From Bedellia somnulentella (taxonomy: Eukaryota > Arthropoda > Insecta > Lepidoptera > Bedelliidae): a DNA stretch of 64,000 bases. The stretch spans positions 10,602,001-10,666,000 of the forward strand of contig OY755187.1 of the NCBI GenBank assembly GCA_963576735.1. The letters run 5' to 3'. Shown in pieces: positions 31,918-44,689 of the stretch. Every line of letters begins with the position of its first letter. The first letter of the stretch is position 1. Position numbers and translations under genes: made by a program. The notes under the pieces were generated by a model. The model did no database searches and was not told the DNA's origin. It saw nothing but the letters and a program-made list of their open reading frames with translations.

Positions 31918-32068
31918 TCACACATACATTACATATACTCACGGCTATAAATACCAAGAAGGGGTAGCCAGAGCTTAAGAATAAGAAATCCCTCAGCCAC
32001 CTTTGGAAGTAGAGTGGGGAAAAGATAATAAAATAAAAGTTGTTCGTAATGGGTCTCCAACCGCATCG
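31918..32068 (-). mobile_element. TATG-tail repeat fragment, copy 2
   Basis: As copy 1 but extending to CCAACCGCATCG before unrelated sequence. Confidence 0.8.
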
Positions 32069-32221
32069 TTAACAAATTCTCTGACTCGTGCTGATTCAAA
32101 ATCAGTGTTGTGAGGCAAAACTCACAAGCATTTCTGCTGCGTCTCAGTCAGAAGCCATTTTGTTGCATTTTGCATAGTTACCACTCTTTTTTATTGTTTT
32201 ACTTATAAGTATTCATAATGT

Positions 32222-32340
32222 ATAACGTGGGTACTCTGAACACCAGGTGACAAAGTCACGTGATGTTCAGAAGTATTAGTACCTCTGCCAACCCCTTCGG
32301 GGATATTCGGCGTGAACGTTTATGTTATGTTGTGTTATAT
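32222..32340 (+). mobile_element. tRNA-headed SINE, 3' fragment
   Basis: AACGTGGGTACTCTGAACAC, GACAAAGTCACGTGATGTTC, CCCCTTCGGGGATATTCGGC and GTTTATGTTATGTTGTG: the last third of the SINE at 55824. Confidence 0.85.
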
Positions 32341-32694
32341 TCATATGTATGTTGGTGACGTTTATCTTTATTTCTTATTATTGCTACAAAATAGCTGTAA
32401 AATAAAATTTAAAAAATCTGCCTTTTAAATTATTTAAACTATGTATTGTAAACATTTGCACACTTTCTTGTTAGTAGTATATGTATGAACATTTTCTTAA
32501 CGTTGAACACCTTATTGTTACCCATATTCTATCAAATGAACGACTATTCTCTTCTACTCTATAGATAGCTTTTAATCTATACACGCATTAAAGCACTGCT
32601 CTTTTGTTTCAAAGGTCTCGTGCCCTTTTATCGTAGCATTCCATTCCATTTCACAATATAAGAATAATGGAGTAAGGACACATACAGACTATGT
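32341..32694. other. Stretch without recognisable gene
   Basis: Nothing was recognised. Confidence 0.4.
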
Positions 32695-32868
32695 CTATAT
32701 ATTACGTTTACGGCTTTATATCCCAAAAGGGGTAGTTAGAGCTTAAGCCAATTTTGGCAACTGTGTTGACCATATCGCCCAAAAAACACTTAATAAGCCC
32801 ACTCAATATAGTCGCTTCTTACGAAACCCATGGGAACTAATGGATGAATGTTATTCTAAGACTAACAT
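32695..32868 (-). mobile_element. TATG-tail repeat, internally deleted
   Basis: From TACGTTTACGGCTTTATATC to GTTATTCTAAGACTAAC. About 70 bp between the CAGCCAATTTTGG and CATCGCCCAAAA blocks are missing. Confidence 0.7.
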
Positions 32869-35114
32869 ACGGATTACAAAGTAATAAATTCAAGCTAATA
32901 TACCAATTTCATACCTTTGTGAATAGCGAATGTAGTAAATCTAGATCATCATTTAATCAGATCACATAATTAACGCAAAGACAGTCCAGATATCTAGTAT
33001 CTTTCATATCAAAACCGCTTCCGGTGTTATCTTCGATTTAGCTGAGACTTTCATTTCGGAAGAGATAACTCTATTAATTTCCTTGAAAGATTCTGATTAA
33101 CCAGGCTTCACGGGCACAATGGTTAACTCGAATCGATATTACAATCAAGCCGATAGCCAGGTGACAAATTTCTAGCGAGAGTAAAAGTTAAAGTAAAAGC
33201 AGGTTCTATTAGAGAAAAGTGCCCAAGTAGAATTTTCCTGGTGGTTTTTGTATTTATTTTTTATATTGAAGTACGTTTTTAAAACAGATAACTGACAATG
33301 TCGCCATGGTTTTGTTTCACATCACGGCTATTTATTTAATTTACAAAAACCTTCTACCATTTGGTATATTTACAACACACAAGAGCTAAGACGTACTTAA
33401 GCAGATGTAAAAGTAAATTTGCGACACATTTAAAACCCCATTCAGATGAATATGCAGCATAATAAAAATGGTTTACAGCAGACACTTCAATGCATTTGAA
33501 TGTAAATAGCGAGTCCATCCGAGTTGAAACTAAAAAATGCAATTTACTAGCACACGCCAAGACAGCGGGCGGGAACTGTGCGGCTGGCGTTAATAACATT
33601 CGTTTTAAATAAAAGAAGTTTCACACTGTCTTCTTGACTTATTTTTGTAGTTAGGAAACGAAATGTTACGTATACTGCCTTATTTCTAAGCCCGTGTTGC
33701 AAAGATATGGCATTAAATATGGGTCATTAAAATTTAATAAATTAAACACCGCGGGCCTGCATATTGAGATTAGTTAATAGATGAGAAAAAATATGGCTAT
33801 TGAGACATTGTGATTATCTTATCATTATTTTAAAGGTATAGCGTCTTACGAAAACCTGAACATAAAACCGTTTTTCTTTTCATTTGTTATAATAAATGGT
33901 TTATTCGTCATGAACTCATGATATAAATCTTCGGTCGCTCAATATTCTAACGTATATCTGTGACGAATAATGACGATAGTAATATATTTTTTATGTGCTG
34001 TAGGCCTACAGGATTCTTAGTAAACTAATTATTTTACTGCTGTTCTCAGGTGTCTCCCACGCGGTGAAATTAATTTTCAAAGACAACACATGTTTCTCTA
34101 TAAAAACTCATAAATACACCTCGCTGAGACGCTCACTTGATCGAACCGAGCCATAAAACCATATGCCATATTAAACTCCCTAATTCACCCTTAATCTTAT
34201 CCAAATAAGGTTGGTTTTTGAATATATTTTTGTTGAAGAAATGTAAAAAAAAGGTGGAAATGGGTTGTGTTTGGGTTTCGATACACGAAATATGTCGGTT
34301 ATTCTTATTCGAATAGGTTTTTGTTGAGATATACTCGTGTGAATGTGCAGAGCGTGTTAAAGTGGTATAGATGAGATTATGACACGATAAATTATGTTTA
34401 TTCGAACGTGCGTTGGTAAGGGTTCCGGATTTCAAAAATAGTATTATTTTATACTTTAAGATTAACTTCAAAATCAGATTTATTCTTTAATTCCGCCGTC
34501 AGATTACCTCACGCCTTTTTCGAGAAAAGCTGTCATTATTGATACACAATATTTTAGTTATTTAATACGCATCGGGGGCAGATCACACAGTGTAATTGTT
34601 TCGATAACATCGTTTTCGAATGGATGGAAGTAACAGAATATTGTCTTATTTTCTTCGCTTGTTCTATAATTTGAAATGGAACAAGATTCAACAAAGTAGC
34701 TACATAATATCTGAACAGCCATTGAGTCCTTGTCATTTCCTGCGTTCTGGGCGACACGGTTTTTTTGGATACATTCAACATACAAAAAAACTACACAACG
34801 TATTCAAAATTTAAATATATAGCATCCTAAATTATTGCTTGTATTTCGATTTTCTATGCCTCTCAAGTAGTTCTGATACCCCTTCAGCTATATCCTGTTT
34901 GTATATCTATATAGTTTTAACCAAATTGGTTCTCACTGCTAGAATAGGAAATCAACACAGTTATGTTACCAAAAAGCAATATACTCATTATTGTACTAAC
35001 AAAGTACAGTTAAATATTTACACAAACCAACGGCGAATTAACTATGCATAACTAAAATTTTTAAAAGGTTATATAACATTTCTTATGTCAAGTAGGATTT
35101 ATAGTGGTTATAAA
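32869..35114. other. Repeat-poor stretch, no gene recognised
   Basis: Short minus-strand frames (33354-33599, 34133-34471) have no domains. Likely unique non-coding DNA. Confidence 0.4.
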
Positions 35115-35230
35115 TATAAATACATATACTCACGGCTATACATCCCTTGAATGGGTAGCCAGAGCTTGGGAATTAGAAATTCTTCAGCCACTTTTGGGAG
35201 TCGTGTGGGAAAAATATGGTGAAATGAAAG
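35115..35230 (-). mobile_element. TATG-tail repeat, 3' half
   Basis: From ATACATATACTCACGGCTAT to GGGAAAAATATGGTGAAATG. Confidence 0.8.
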
Positions 35231-36773
35231 TACCGATCTAAATACACTCTTTACTTACCGTATCTTCACGGTATACTATATTTAAAAATACACATAAAAA
35301 TATTCCTATAACAACAGAACCGTAAAAGCTCATTGACTGAGAACCATATGTGTCTCATCTCCCCAGTAATCCAACACGATACGGCACGACGAAAACTTAA
35401 CCAAAAACAACACAGTAACGAAGTATTCTTGCCAGATAAGTGATTAAGTTTTCCACGAATTTCAACAGTTGTGTAACATAAAACGAAATAACGTAAACGT
35501 TTTCGACTTTTTTGTTCTTCTAAATATATTCTTTTAGTCTATAAATATATCACTCTTAACTTTTTTATTATCTGAAGACAAATTTAACGATATCCCTATT
35601 TAAAAAAAACATAATGTGTAGGCAAAGTCCAAATATTGTTTGAAGGAAGATTACGCAAATATGGATAAAAATACATTTCCATCCAATTAAAAACAAATTA
35701 TTAAACAAATTAAGTATACTAAAAATGGGACTCTGATAATCATGAAATTCAGTTAGTGTAATTAATCAAATGACTTGTTCAGTACTCGCTAAAACTATTG
35801 AAGTTTACACAAAGTTAAGGTCACGAGTTTGAGCTAACTAAAATTTACTGGATTTTAACTAATTTGCTGTTTTGTGTGACTGAAAAATAGCAATGCCTTA
35901 AGCCTATCTAAAAACACATAGTAAACGGGGATAATACTAAAAGCAGTGATTGAGTCTATAGCCCTTAATACTATATTTATATTAAAACTTTGAATTACCC
36001 TTCTTAGAAAGTGGTCTTGGATTATAAATCAAATAAAATAACAGCGAGCGCTTTTCTTAAACTGCATAATTTATACTTTAACACTGTTCGTTATGTTGTT
36101 ATTTATGATAGCAGACGGAGCTTAACACATTATGGTTAAATTTAACGGCACTTCATTATCTCGCCACGATTTTTATTTCGTGTCTTGAGGGTGAGACAAT
36201 GTGGTATGGACATAAGGATAATGAGATACATTTTGAGACAGTCAAGCATTCAGTTTTGTATGTTAAGACTTGAGCTTCGAAAATTTAATGTTCCATTTTT
36301 AATCATGTGGAAATAATAACTAAATCATGGTTTGAAGAAGTATAAGTAGCATACATACATTATTTTATAGAATTACTGCATTTTAATTAAACAGTAAGTA
36401 AAGCATATGAACTTCTGTTGCACATTAATCAAAATATAATTACTATACCAAGAAATGTGCAAAATTAATCACAATACATAAAACAAAATCTAAAATCATC
36501 TTCAAGAACTAAAAACAACTCAACAACACATTTCAACTGAAACTCAGTGACATTATCATTCTGTCACATCAAACTACCTTCTCCAACAAAATTTTTACCA
36601 TATCAAAGCCACCTAGACATTACCATAACTCGACTGGTAAGGTAAAAATCAAAAGCACCCCACTATATGGCTGGTAATCGCCTTGTTAAAATTCCACCGT
36701 CGGTGCTCCTGAGGGGCTGCTCTTAATTTTCTACGTGCTGGCGTCATGACACCACTTATAATTATATTCTGGA
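35231..36773. other. Stretch without recognisable gene or repeat
   Basis: AT-rich; nothing was recognised. It ends at the Helitron target A-T. Confidence 0.4.
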
Positions 36774-37590
36774 CTAGTGGATCGTCCCAGCTTCGCACGG
36801 GTAGCGTTGTTTTTTAAATATCTGAGGTTTCTTTCTTTAGTCACTGCTCAAGCATTGTGAAATTCAGCGCAATGTTTTCAATTTATTAAATTTACAGCAC
36901 TCCCTAAACAGTGTAGTTTGGTGATTTTTAATGCGCTTTAATGAACGGTTCAGTATTTCCGTTTAATAGCAAATTTTGGAATAAAACGCTATGAAGTATT
37001 TATAACAATCTAAAAAATAAATCATTACGTGTTGTAGGATGCAACTACTGGCGCCATCTAGTATGTTAAATGTAAATTAGTAACGATTCGGTTTTGGTCA
37101 CGGGCGCGATGGCTTATTTTATGTATAATTTCGGTGTTTCTCTACGTATTTCTATGATTCTTTTTTTATTGAATAGGTAATAATGTTACCTTTTTTAAAT
37201 TAGGGATGAGTGAGAGGTTTACAAACGTAAGAGTAAACAAATATAATTTGAATGTTCCGATCTGCTAAGCTATCAGGAATTACACGTGTTATTGTGAGTC
37301 AACCGTAAAAGATAGACATAAACTGTTGAGAATTTTTTTTAAGATAATTTTACGAAAAATATTTCCGTCATACATGATTTTTATGTAAGTTTTACCATTA
37401 AGGCTGCACACGCGACGGAAGTTTAAAAAATGGAGTTACTTCTCCCGTTTTCCCAAAATTTCCCAAAATTCCCCTTTACTACTCTGCTGGAAAGTATACA
37501 AAAACCTGCCCAGGAGTATGGAGAATAATTGTACCAAGTTTCGTTAAAATCCGTCGTGTAGTTTTTGTTTCCATAAGGAACATACAAACC

Positions 37591-37644
<54 letters not shown>

Positions 37645-37763
37645 AATTTTACTGATTGCATTTTTGGCATCAGTATCGATCCCTAATCACCACCTGATAG
37701 TTATTTTGAAAATATATTTCATGTGCAGAATTGACCTCTCTACAGATTTATTATAAGTATAGA
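36774..37763 (-). mobile_element. Non-autonomous Helitron, family A
   Basis: 990 bp. On the minus strand it starts TCTATACTTATAATAAATCT at 37763 and ends CCCGTGCGAAGCTGGGACGA then TCCACTAG at 36774, between A and T. This uninterrupted copy shows the native length of the family. Confidence 0.92.
37591..37642. repeat. (GACA)13 microsatellite in Helitron
   Basis: 52 bases uninterrupted. Confidence 0.95.
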
Positions 37764-39616
37764 TTAGATTAGTGCGGACAAACAAGAAGGGAGCAGTGTT
37801 GATGAGATTTTTTTGAGGATTCGACTTTTGATTGAGTCCGATTCATTTTCGAATATATATTCTGTATTACGAAATCATATTTAATGCTATGGGAAGAAAA
37901 ACACTTACTGTCCAATGCGATTAGAATATTGTTAGTTGAATTTTAACTTTCGAGGCAAGAATAAAGAGAATTGACCCAATACAATACAAGAATACAAAAT
38001 ATAAGTTGAATGACATTTAAATTGCTGGCAAATAAAATAAAATTTCTGTCCCGGAATTTATTGTACGATGATTGAAAAAACCCGTTAGTATTTAAAAAAC
38101 ATTGTATTCCCGTCGTTTTTGACGTATTCAGATACTAGTTTTTTATTGTAATGAATTCAAATGCAGTGTAGCAGGAAATTTGATTACAGTTTTTGCTGTA
38201 GATTTGCGGTAATTAAGGGACATGAGTTTTTGCGTACTTTCCAGGTTCTATTACCGTGGAATAAACTCACAAATTTAATTCGAGAAGATATCGCAGGCTG
38301 AACCGCCCAGCGTATCCGAAAATTAAGATCCCTAGCCTCGTAGGACTTTAACGCATATAGTCCTGACTACCAACACCGTAGTACTCGCTAGTCTGCTATG
38401 CCACACCGTACTAGGACTTCGTGGCGGGCTTTGACCTTATCTCCTCATACAGTTTAGATTCGATTGCTCAGTAAGGTTACATATGCAGGTTGTGATGAAC
38501 ATCGGATATATTTGAGATTAAAAATACCGTCATATTAAAACACTGCATCAGGAAGTAACGAAATAAACTATCGAATTGAAATTCCGTAGATACAACGCGG
38601 CTCGAAGGACCAACCGGAATCCCGTGCATTCCGTAGCAACAGCTACACAAACCAATTACCATTCCCGCTCAAATTAGCAATTCGAACATAGAATATCATC
38701 GGCGCATTGTGTTCTGTGTTTGGAATTCAGCGTGCATCGGGCATAGGCAGCGGGCATCATAAAAGAAGGAGCGTTTTACACAAACAATAGCCAACGAAGG
38801 AAATTGCAGCTAGAGCGTGACTAATATAAAGCTTGTCTTTCTAGACTTTAAGTCTAGACGTGTAGTTTATCTAGTTGATTCGGCAGTTGTTATTGTGATT
38901 GACGCGACACTTTACTTGAATGAGCGTGATATATTGTTTAACATTTGGTTGTGGTAAAAATGTAAAAAAATACGGCCCACTTCCATGCCAATCAAACAAG
39001 CACAATAAAATTTCAATACGGAGTCATTAAGGAGGAGTAAGTAAATAATTTAATTTATCTTAGAATATCTACCAAACATATTATTATGTAATCATGTTTC
39101 ATTCAGCTTACTTCTGTTTGAAGTCATATTGGTGTAACCTCAAGATAGAAAGATACGCCAATATGTACTTAAGTTAGTTAAGGTACAGTAAACACAGTAG
39201 GGAGAATATTTTATGTAAATGTTATATTATATTCCTTTTTGATCCAATTTAGCGTAAACTAGCGCTATGAACAAATGGAGAAACAATTGTTTCACCTTAA
39301 AAAGTAATAAAATTTATTTGATTAATATGCGTGAAACCTTATTGCAATTTAACAAGATACAACACCATTTTACACAATCATTAAAACAGCAATTTGCAAC
39401 ACAGAACGGGATAATTTCGAGCCAATTGCGAGCGGCCAATAAAAACGAGTCGACTGGTCAAACGCTGCCATTAACATCAAAGAAAAGGGGAATTCTGAAG
39501 CAGCTTTCCTTAACAATGTTCCCTGGAGGCGCAGACTGTCGAACGTTGTCAGACTTAAGGGGTTTACGAAGGAAAGGTATCTGATTTAGGGCCCCTAGTC
39601 GGCGATAACGAGGCTC
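37764..39616. other. Repeat-poor stretch, no gene recognised
   Basis: A 105-codon frame at 39267-39584 has no domain. A CCAAT box (GCGGCCAATAAAAACG) lies at about 39435. Base composition rises in GC towards the putative promoter at 39617. Confidence 0.4.
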
Positions 39617-39697
39617 TATAAAACAGGCCGCTCTTTATCGGCAGCCATCGGGCTGACGTCTTGTCCGCAATGGCGTAGCATCACTAGCTCACTGCAG
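39617..39697 (+). promoter_or_regulatory. Candidate TATA promoter with possible non-coding first exon
   Basis: TATAAAA at 39617-39623 follows a GATAACGAG block in a local GC-rich island (39575-39730). A start about 30 bp downstream would fall in CGGCAGCCATCGG. ACTGCAG followed by GTAGCT at 39698 would be a plausible 5' splice site. No coding exon was identified downstream. Confidence 0.3.
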
Positions 39698-40634
39698 GTA
39701 GCTAACCCGGGCCAAGTCGCACCGAGGTGTTAAATGTTTTCAAAACCAATTTATTTCGGTCAAGGATTATGCGAGAGCTCGTGGTTTTATTGTAGCGTGT
39801 TTTCGTTGGTTTTATGATTTGGAGTTCACTTATTTAGGCCGCATTGATATTGTTTATGAGAACTATGATAGAGTGGTTTTGAAATTTTATTAGCAATCTA
39901 TTCTTAATAGCTTACTATTCAAAGTACACTGACTTTAGTAATTTTATATTTTTTTAATATATTTGCCCATTCGGAAGTAATTCGAAGCGACTGGTGGGTG
40001 GTGAATTAGAATCTCATTATTCTAACCTCTTATTACACTATGTATTTTCGTGATGATATTTCTTTTATAAAAATATATATATGGGATCTTTCAAAACACG
40101 ACATGTACTCATTGTACAAGTGTTGTATCTTTTGTTCGCATGTCTGTGTCATGCTTTGTTATTATGTTCCGCAAACTTTTATCTAAATACATAAAGATCA
40201 GCTAAGCTTTGATGCATCTGCGTGATTTTGATCATCTTTATCGCAATACCAGTCTATTGTAGGAAGAAAATAACACGAAATACAAGAAATCAAATTATCT
40301 ACGAACGCCCATTCATCTTAACAAGTGTCTTGCAATAAGATTGCAGGAATTCAGTCCCATATTTCCATCCATTTATCAGAGATCCCCTGATCATTCCGAA
40401 TGCGCCAAGGAAAGCAACAACGGTACCGGAGTGAAATTAAATAAAATTACGAGACAGCCACCCCCTTGAGGCATCGCCAAGTCACGCCAGGATTATTGGC
40501 CGATGCTCCAGAAAGGCTCCCCTCCTTTAGCACATATAGAGATGGGGCGACAACCCTAAGACATTACTCAGGATTATTGGGATATCTCTTTACAGCACAT
40601 TACGTTGCGCGATAAGCCATACTCGTATAATCTA
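39698..40634. other. Stretch without recognised gene
   Basis: A GC-richer block at 40440-40560 (CACCCCCTTGAGGCATCGCC) is not recognised. Confidence 0.4.
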
Positions 40635-40700
40635 CTAGTTGTCTAACCCGGCTTTGCACGGCTAGTGGTACTTTTTAACTAGATAAGAAGAATTCTTGCA
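40635..40700 (-). mobile_element. Helitron 3' end (family related to B)
   Basis: On the minus strand: TAGCCGTGCAAAGCCGGGTT then AGACAACTAG followed by T. It has the hairpin-plus-CTAG signature, but the 5' end could not be found, so only the terminus is marked. Confidence 0.7.
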
Positions 40701-40913
40701 AAAGCAGCACATACAAGATATGCAAATTCAATGTTATTTTTCTCTGACCGCACTAATATATTGAATCATTTCGGACCACTATGAAATTAGTGTCATGTTT
40801 TATAGCTATTATGTTTCTAAAGATTTTAGCTTTTGGTAGTTATTTCGGTCGGAACCTAACTATACAAAACCATCCACCATATATCGTAACCTTCTATAAT
40901 ACAGTAGACAGTC

Positions 40914-41095
40914 TTTGCAGTTTTGACTTGGAATAGCACTTACCCATTTCTTTCGCAATGATTAGTGATTACTGGGCGATGTGTTTGGATATTCATCACC
41001 ATACTTTATTTTACACTCAACTTCCAAAAGTGGCTGAAGATCTCATTCTGAGGCCCTGGCAACCCTTTTGGGATTTATAGCCGTGATGATAGCTA
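40914..41095 (+). mobile_element. TATG-tail repeat, internally deleted
   Basis: TTGACTTGGAATAGCACTTA, a gap of ~50 bp, then ACTGGGCGATGTGTTTGGAT and GGGATTTATAGCCGTGATGA. Confidence 0.75.
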
Positions 41096-42297
41096 AGTAG
41101 GTATAGATAGGCTTTGTGTGTTGTTCTTACACATCACGTATTCTCCGATGTAGTTGTGCCATACCTGGAAAGATGAGAACAATCGATTAGTGTTTATCAA
41201 CGTTGTATTATGTCCGATAAACGATGAAGTTGCATTCTGAGCGAATACAATGGTCTTTTAAGATGAAATGATTTTATGTTGCTTAATGTCGTATTGTCCG
41301 TTTCGTGGAATTAATAATCGACTCATATGTTGCAGAAACTCATGTTATTGATACGTTTGCAATGTATGCAAATTTGGCCGGAGGGTTACAAATAAATGTA
41401 GGGTTATGTTGCAAATGATAATTTCAACCACATAAGGCTATACGGTTATAAATTACGAAAAGGGATTCCTTCATCCAATTAAGTGAAGAAGAATTTAAGC
41501 CAATAACTCATTAGTAATACATGATAATTAACTTTGAAACAATTTTTATACCGCCACATAATACTAACACTCGAGCCCCCATAAAAACGATTTAAAAGTA
41601 GGAACCATAAGTGTATAACATTATATAGGAAAATATGTATATTATTACTGAAATCAGTTCATCCAAATATATCACCAAGCACGTTATCCAACCTTGTCGT
41701 TTATTACCTCAGCCACTCCGAACAAATTTTATCTGCGCAGTTTAAAAATAAAACAAGGCAACGGTAAATCTAATCAGATAAAAGCAATAAGTGTACATTA
41801 TTGCTTGGCCATAAATTCCGTGGTCCGGTGCTTCGAGCAAATAATGAATACAGACCACAACTGGCAATCTAACCCTTGTGAGTCACCATTTGTACTTAAA
41901 ACCTAGGGTAGGGGATCTCGGTGCGTGATAGTACAGAGGGGTTTACATTGTGTTTTTGTGATTAGGTTTTACTCGGACATTTCACAGTATGGCTTGTTGA
42001 GCAACAATATCTATTAATAAAAAAGTAAAGCGTTACTTATGCTATGGAGAATTTTCTTAACTATAGAAAAAAATGTGAGGATAATATAAAAAAAAATCTT
42101 TTTTTGTAATCGCATGACAGAAACCCTCAGCGGGTCAGCTAAATATGACAATTTGATGAAATCCATCACATGAATGTCAGTAAACTTTTACAGTACGAAA
42201 CGAAGTCTGTCGGTTAAGCTAGTTGTTAATTTATACTTTTGTATTATAGTTTCGTTTAAGGTATAATACGTTATTTAAGTTTTAAAAAAAAGCTGTT
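41096..42297. other. Stretch without recognisable gene
   Basis: A weak TATG-repeat-like patch lies at 41435-41470. Nothing else was recognised. Confidence 0.4.
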
Positions 42298-42547
42298 AGC
42301 TGTGTAGTGTCGGCTTAGAATAGCACTATCCCATTTCTTCCGGTGGGTGTACGTAAGAGGCGACTAACGGTATTGGGGTCTTTAAAGGGATTTTGGGCGA
42401 TGCGATTGGAGACCCATCACCAAGAACTTTTATTTTACCATCTATTCCCCATGCAACTTCCAAAAGTGACTGAGGAATTTCTAATTCCTTAACTCTGGCT
42501 ACCCCTCTCTACGGATTTATAGCCGTGAGTATATGTATGTATGTATT
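42298..42547 (+). mobile_element. TATG-tail repeat, full copy
   Basis: From GCTGTGTAGTGTCGGCTTAG to GCCGTGAGTATATGTATGTA. It is close in sequence to 11727-11978 (for example the shared GTGTACGTAAGAGGCGACTA variant), suggesting the same subfamily. T/A-rich flanks (TTTAAAAAAAA) may be the target duplication but are low complexity. Confidence 0.9.
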
Positions 42548-43048
42548 TAAAAAAAAAACACTAAATCATCTTGGCATAGACCTTGTCCTATAGAGCCACA
42601 CGTCTGAGTTACGAAAATTAAAAGTGCTGGTATAGAAACAAAACACTATCAATGGACAAGAATGAATAAATATATATAAGAACATATTATACACAGATTA
42701 AGGTAGCCCCAAACTAATTAAGACTTGTATTATGGGATATTAAGAAACACATAAAAAATTGTAAAATGAACTCTATACTCAATTAGTTCAACTCACACGT
42801 GATAACATGATACAATGATCTGCAACTGTGATTTGGGCTATTTTATTACAGCTAGTAAGCCAACGTTTCTTGATCTAAGGAGCAACCGTACAAAAACCAT
42901 TTTACGATCAACGACCCTGCTTCTTGTAATCTATTGATCTCCTTATACCGAATTCAATCACGCGACCAAATCCTGAGTAAACTTTTATTAAGTTAACTTG
43001 GGACTTATAAACATACTGAATCGTCCTTCTGAGGTATCCAGGGTAACC
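42548..43048. other. Stretch without recognisable gene
   Basis: Nothing was recognised. Confidence 0.4.
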
Positions 43049-43093
43049 CCTGGTTTTGTACTAACAGGTGAAATTAGTTAGTACAAAACCAGG
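43049..43093. repeat. Perfect 17 bp hairpin
   Basis: CCTGGTTTTGTACTAAC at 43049-43065 and its exact reverse complement at 43077-43093, with an 11-base loop. Confidence 0.85.
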
Positions 43094-43316
43094 TATAGAG
43101 TTCTAACAACTATATAGTTCTTTCGTACCATTGGTCGTATATATGTACAAGGGCTTGAAAACTGGGAAGACGTCTATAAAATATTTAAAAACGCAGCTCT
43201 GACGTCACAACAATAGACCAATCAATAAAAAATCAAGTTAATATAACAAAATTATTAATATTTATATTTCGGTCGGCGACCAGCGTTATGATGCTGTCAA
43301 ACTTAAATAATCTTCC

Positions 43317-43456
43317 TACCTATACTTACGGCTTGAACTCCTAGAAATAGGTAGCCAGAGATAAAAGTTTGTAATTCCTCAGCCAGTTTTAGAAGTTGAG
43401 GAAAGGAAAGATTGTAAATAAAGGATGTTTAGTGATTGGATTCTCATCACCTCACA
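43317..43456 (-). mobile_element. TATG-tail repeat, 3' half
   Basis: From CCTATACTTACGGCTTGAAC to TGGATTCTCATCACCTCAC. Confidence 0.7.
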
Positions 43457-43790
43457 AGGATTAAAAAAAAATGATTATTGTGTATTTATAAATTCAAGAC
43501 GGGAAGTTATTTCAAGCGTAAGCAGTAACGGTGTCCGCTTTGAGGAAGTATTGATATTCGTATTGAATCAATAAAAGTGTAAAAACCGACTCATTTCAAT
43601 ATTTAAGTAGTTAACGGTCCGAGAGTGCTCAGTAAGCGTGTCTGGAATCGTGTTATATGAGACTAGGTTCGAAAATAATATACCGGAAAGAAGAATGGGG
43701 AAGTGTGTGTGTGGCTAGCTGGGTTCACCACTCATCCTGTGGTTTTAGTGTGCTACTGGACTAGGACTTAATTCAAACCCATTTATGATA

Positions 43791-43962
43791 ATCTTATTCT
43801 TATGTTCTGGCTACACCTTTTGAGGATGCATAGACGTGGGATTGAAGGTTGCAAGTGCGAATTAGATATTCCTCAGTGGCTTATGAACATTGTGTAAGGA
43901 GAGGATGGTATAATAAAGTTTGGTTGGTGATGAATTTCTAGCAACATCGCGAAACGATATCA
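43791..43962. mobile_element. Two opposed TATG-tail repeat fragments
   Basis: A plus-strand 3' fragment (43791-43849, GTTCTGGCTACACCTTTTGA) is followed by a minus-strand internal fragment (43856-43962, ATTCCTCAGTGGCTTATGAA to GCAACATCGCGAAAC). Confidence 0.6.
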
Positions 43963-44240
43963 AAAAAACCCGGCCAAGTGAGAGTCGCTTGCGCACAAAG
44001 GGTTGCGTACTATCGTCTACATAAAATACGAAATAAAACACGGCCCTTAATAAAACATATATATATATATATATTTGTTTTTTTATATATTAGTATTTTT
44101 TGTTATAGCGGCAACAGAAATGCATCATTTTTGAAAATTTCAGCTTTCTAGCTATCACGGTTTATGATATACAGCCTGGAGACAGACAGACAGAGAGACA
44201 GCGGAGGCTTAGTAATAGGGTCCGTGACTCTACCGTAAAA
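43963..44240 (-). repeat. GGGTTCCGTA-type dispersed repeat with internal microsatellite
   Basis: On the minus strand it runs from a diverged ACGGACCCTATTACTAAGCC, through GTCTGTCTGTCTCCAGGCTG and CCGTGATAGCTAGAAAGCTG, to CGCAAGCGACTCTCACTTGG and CCGGGTTTTTTT. A (TA)n run at 44056-44074 lies inside. I recall this family as common in moths; its class is unclear. Confidence 0.7.
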
Positions 44241-44640
44241 ATGAAACAAAACTTTTAGCCGTCTCATATTAAAACGTATAGTAAGAAATAAAGTTGAGCT
44301 ATATTAAGCTTAAAATTAAAATAGACTATATATAGTTAAGAGCTTATAATGTCGAACGAAACAGTTCTAAAAAAACGCAGCTCAGTGGAAACTGTGAGAG
44401 ATTTATTTAAGCCGATTACTATGTCAGCAGATCATATTAGATTTAGTTGAAAGCCATGAAAGCGGTAGATCATGTATAGTTAAATTGGAAATACATTTAT
44501 CGCCCTAATATTGTACTTTACTTATGTCAATTAAATGCATTTTTCCAATAAGTGTTAGGATAAGTGCATCACCGATTTAATACAGTTTTCACAAGTAAAT
44601 CATTGCAGATATTTCCGAACGTAATAATAAGATAAATGAA

Positions 44641-44689
<49 letters not shown>

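Larger units (their letters stand above)
30942..32062. repeat. 563 bp tandem segmental duplication
   Basis: Copy 1 is 30942-31499 and copy 2 is 31505-32062, offset 563 bp, joined by TTGGC. I noticed one difference (TTATTAAAG versus TTATCAAAG). Each copy contains a tRNA-like SINE head and a TATG-tail repeat fragment. Copy 2 runs six bases further into the TATG repeat (GCATCG), so copy 2 carries the more original right junction. Confidence 0.95.
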
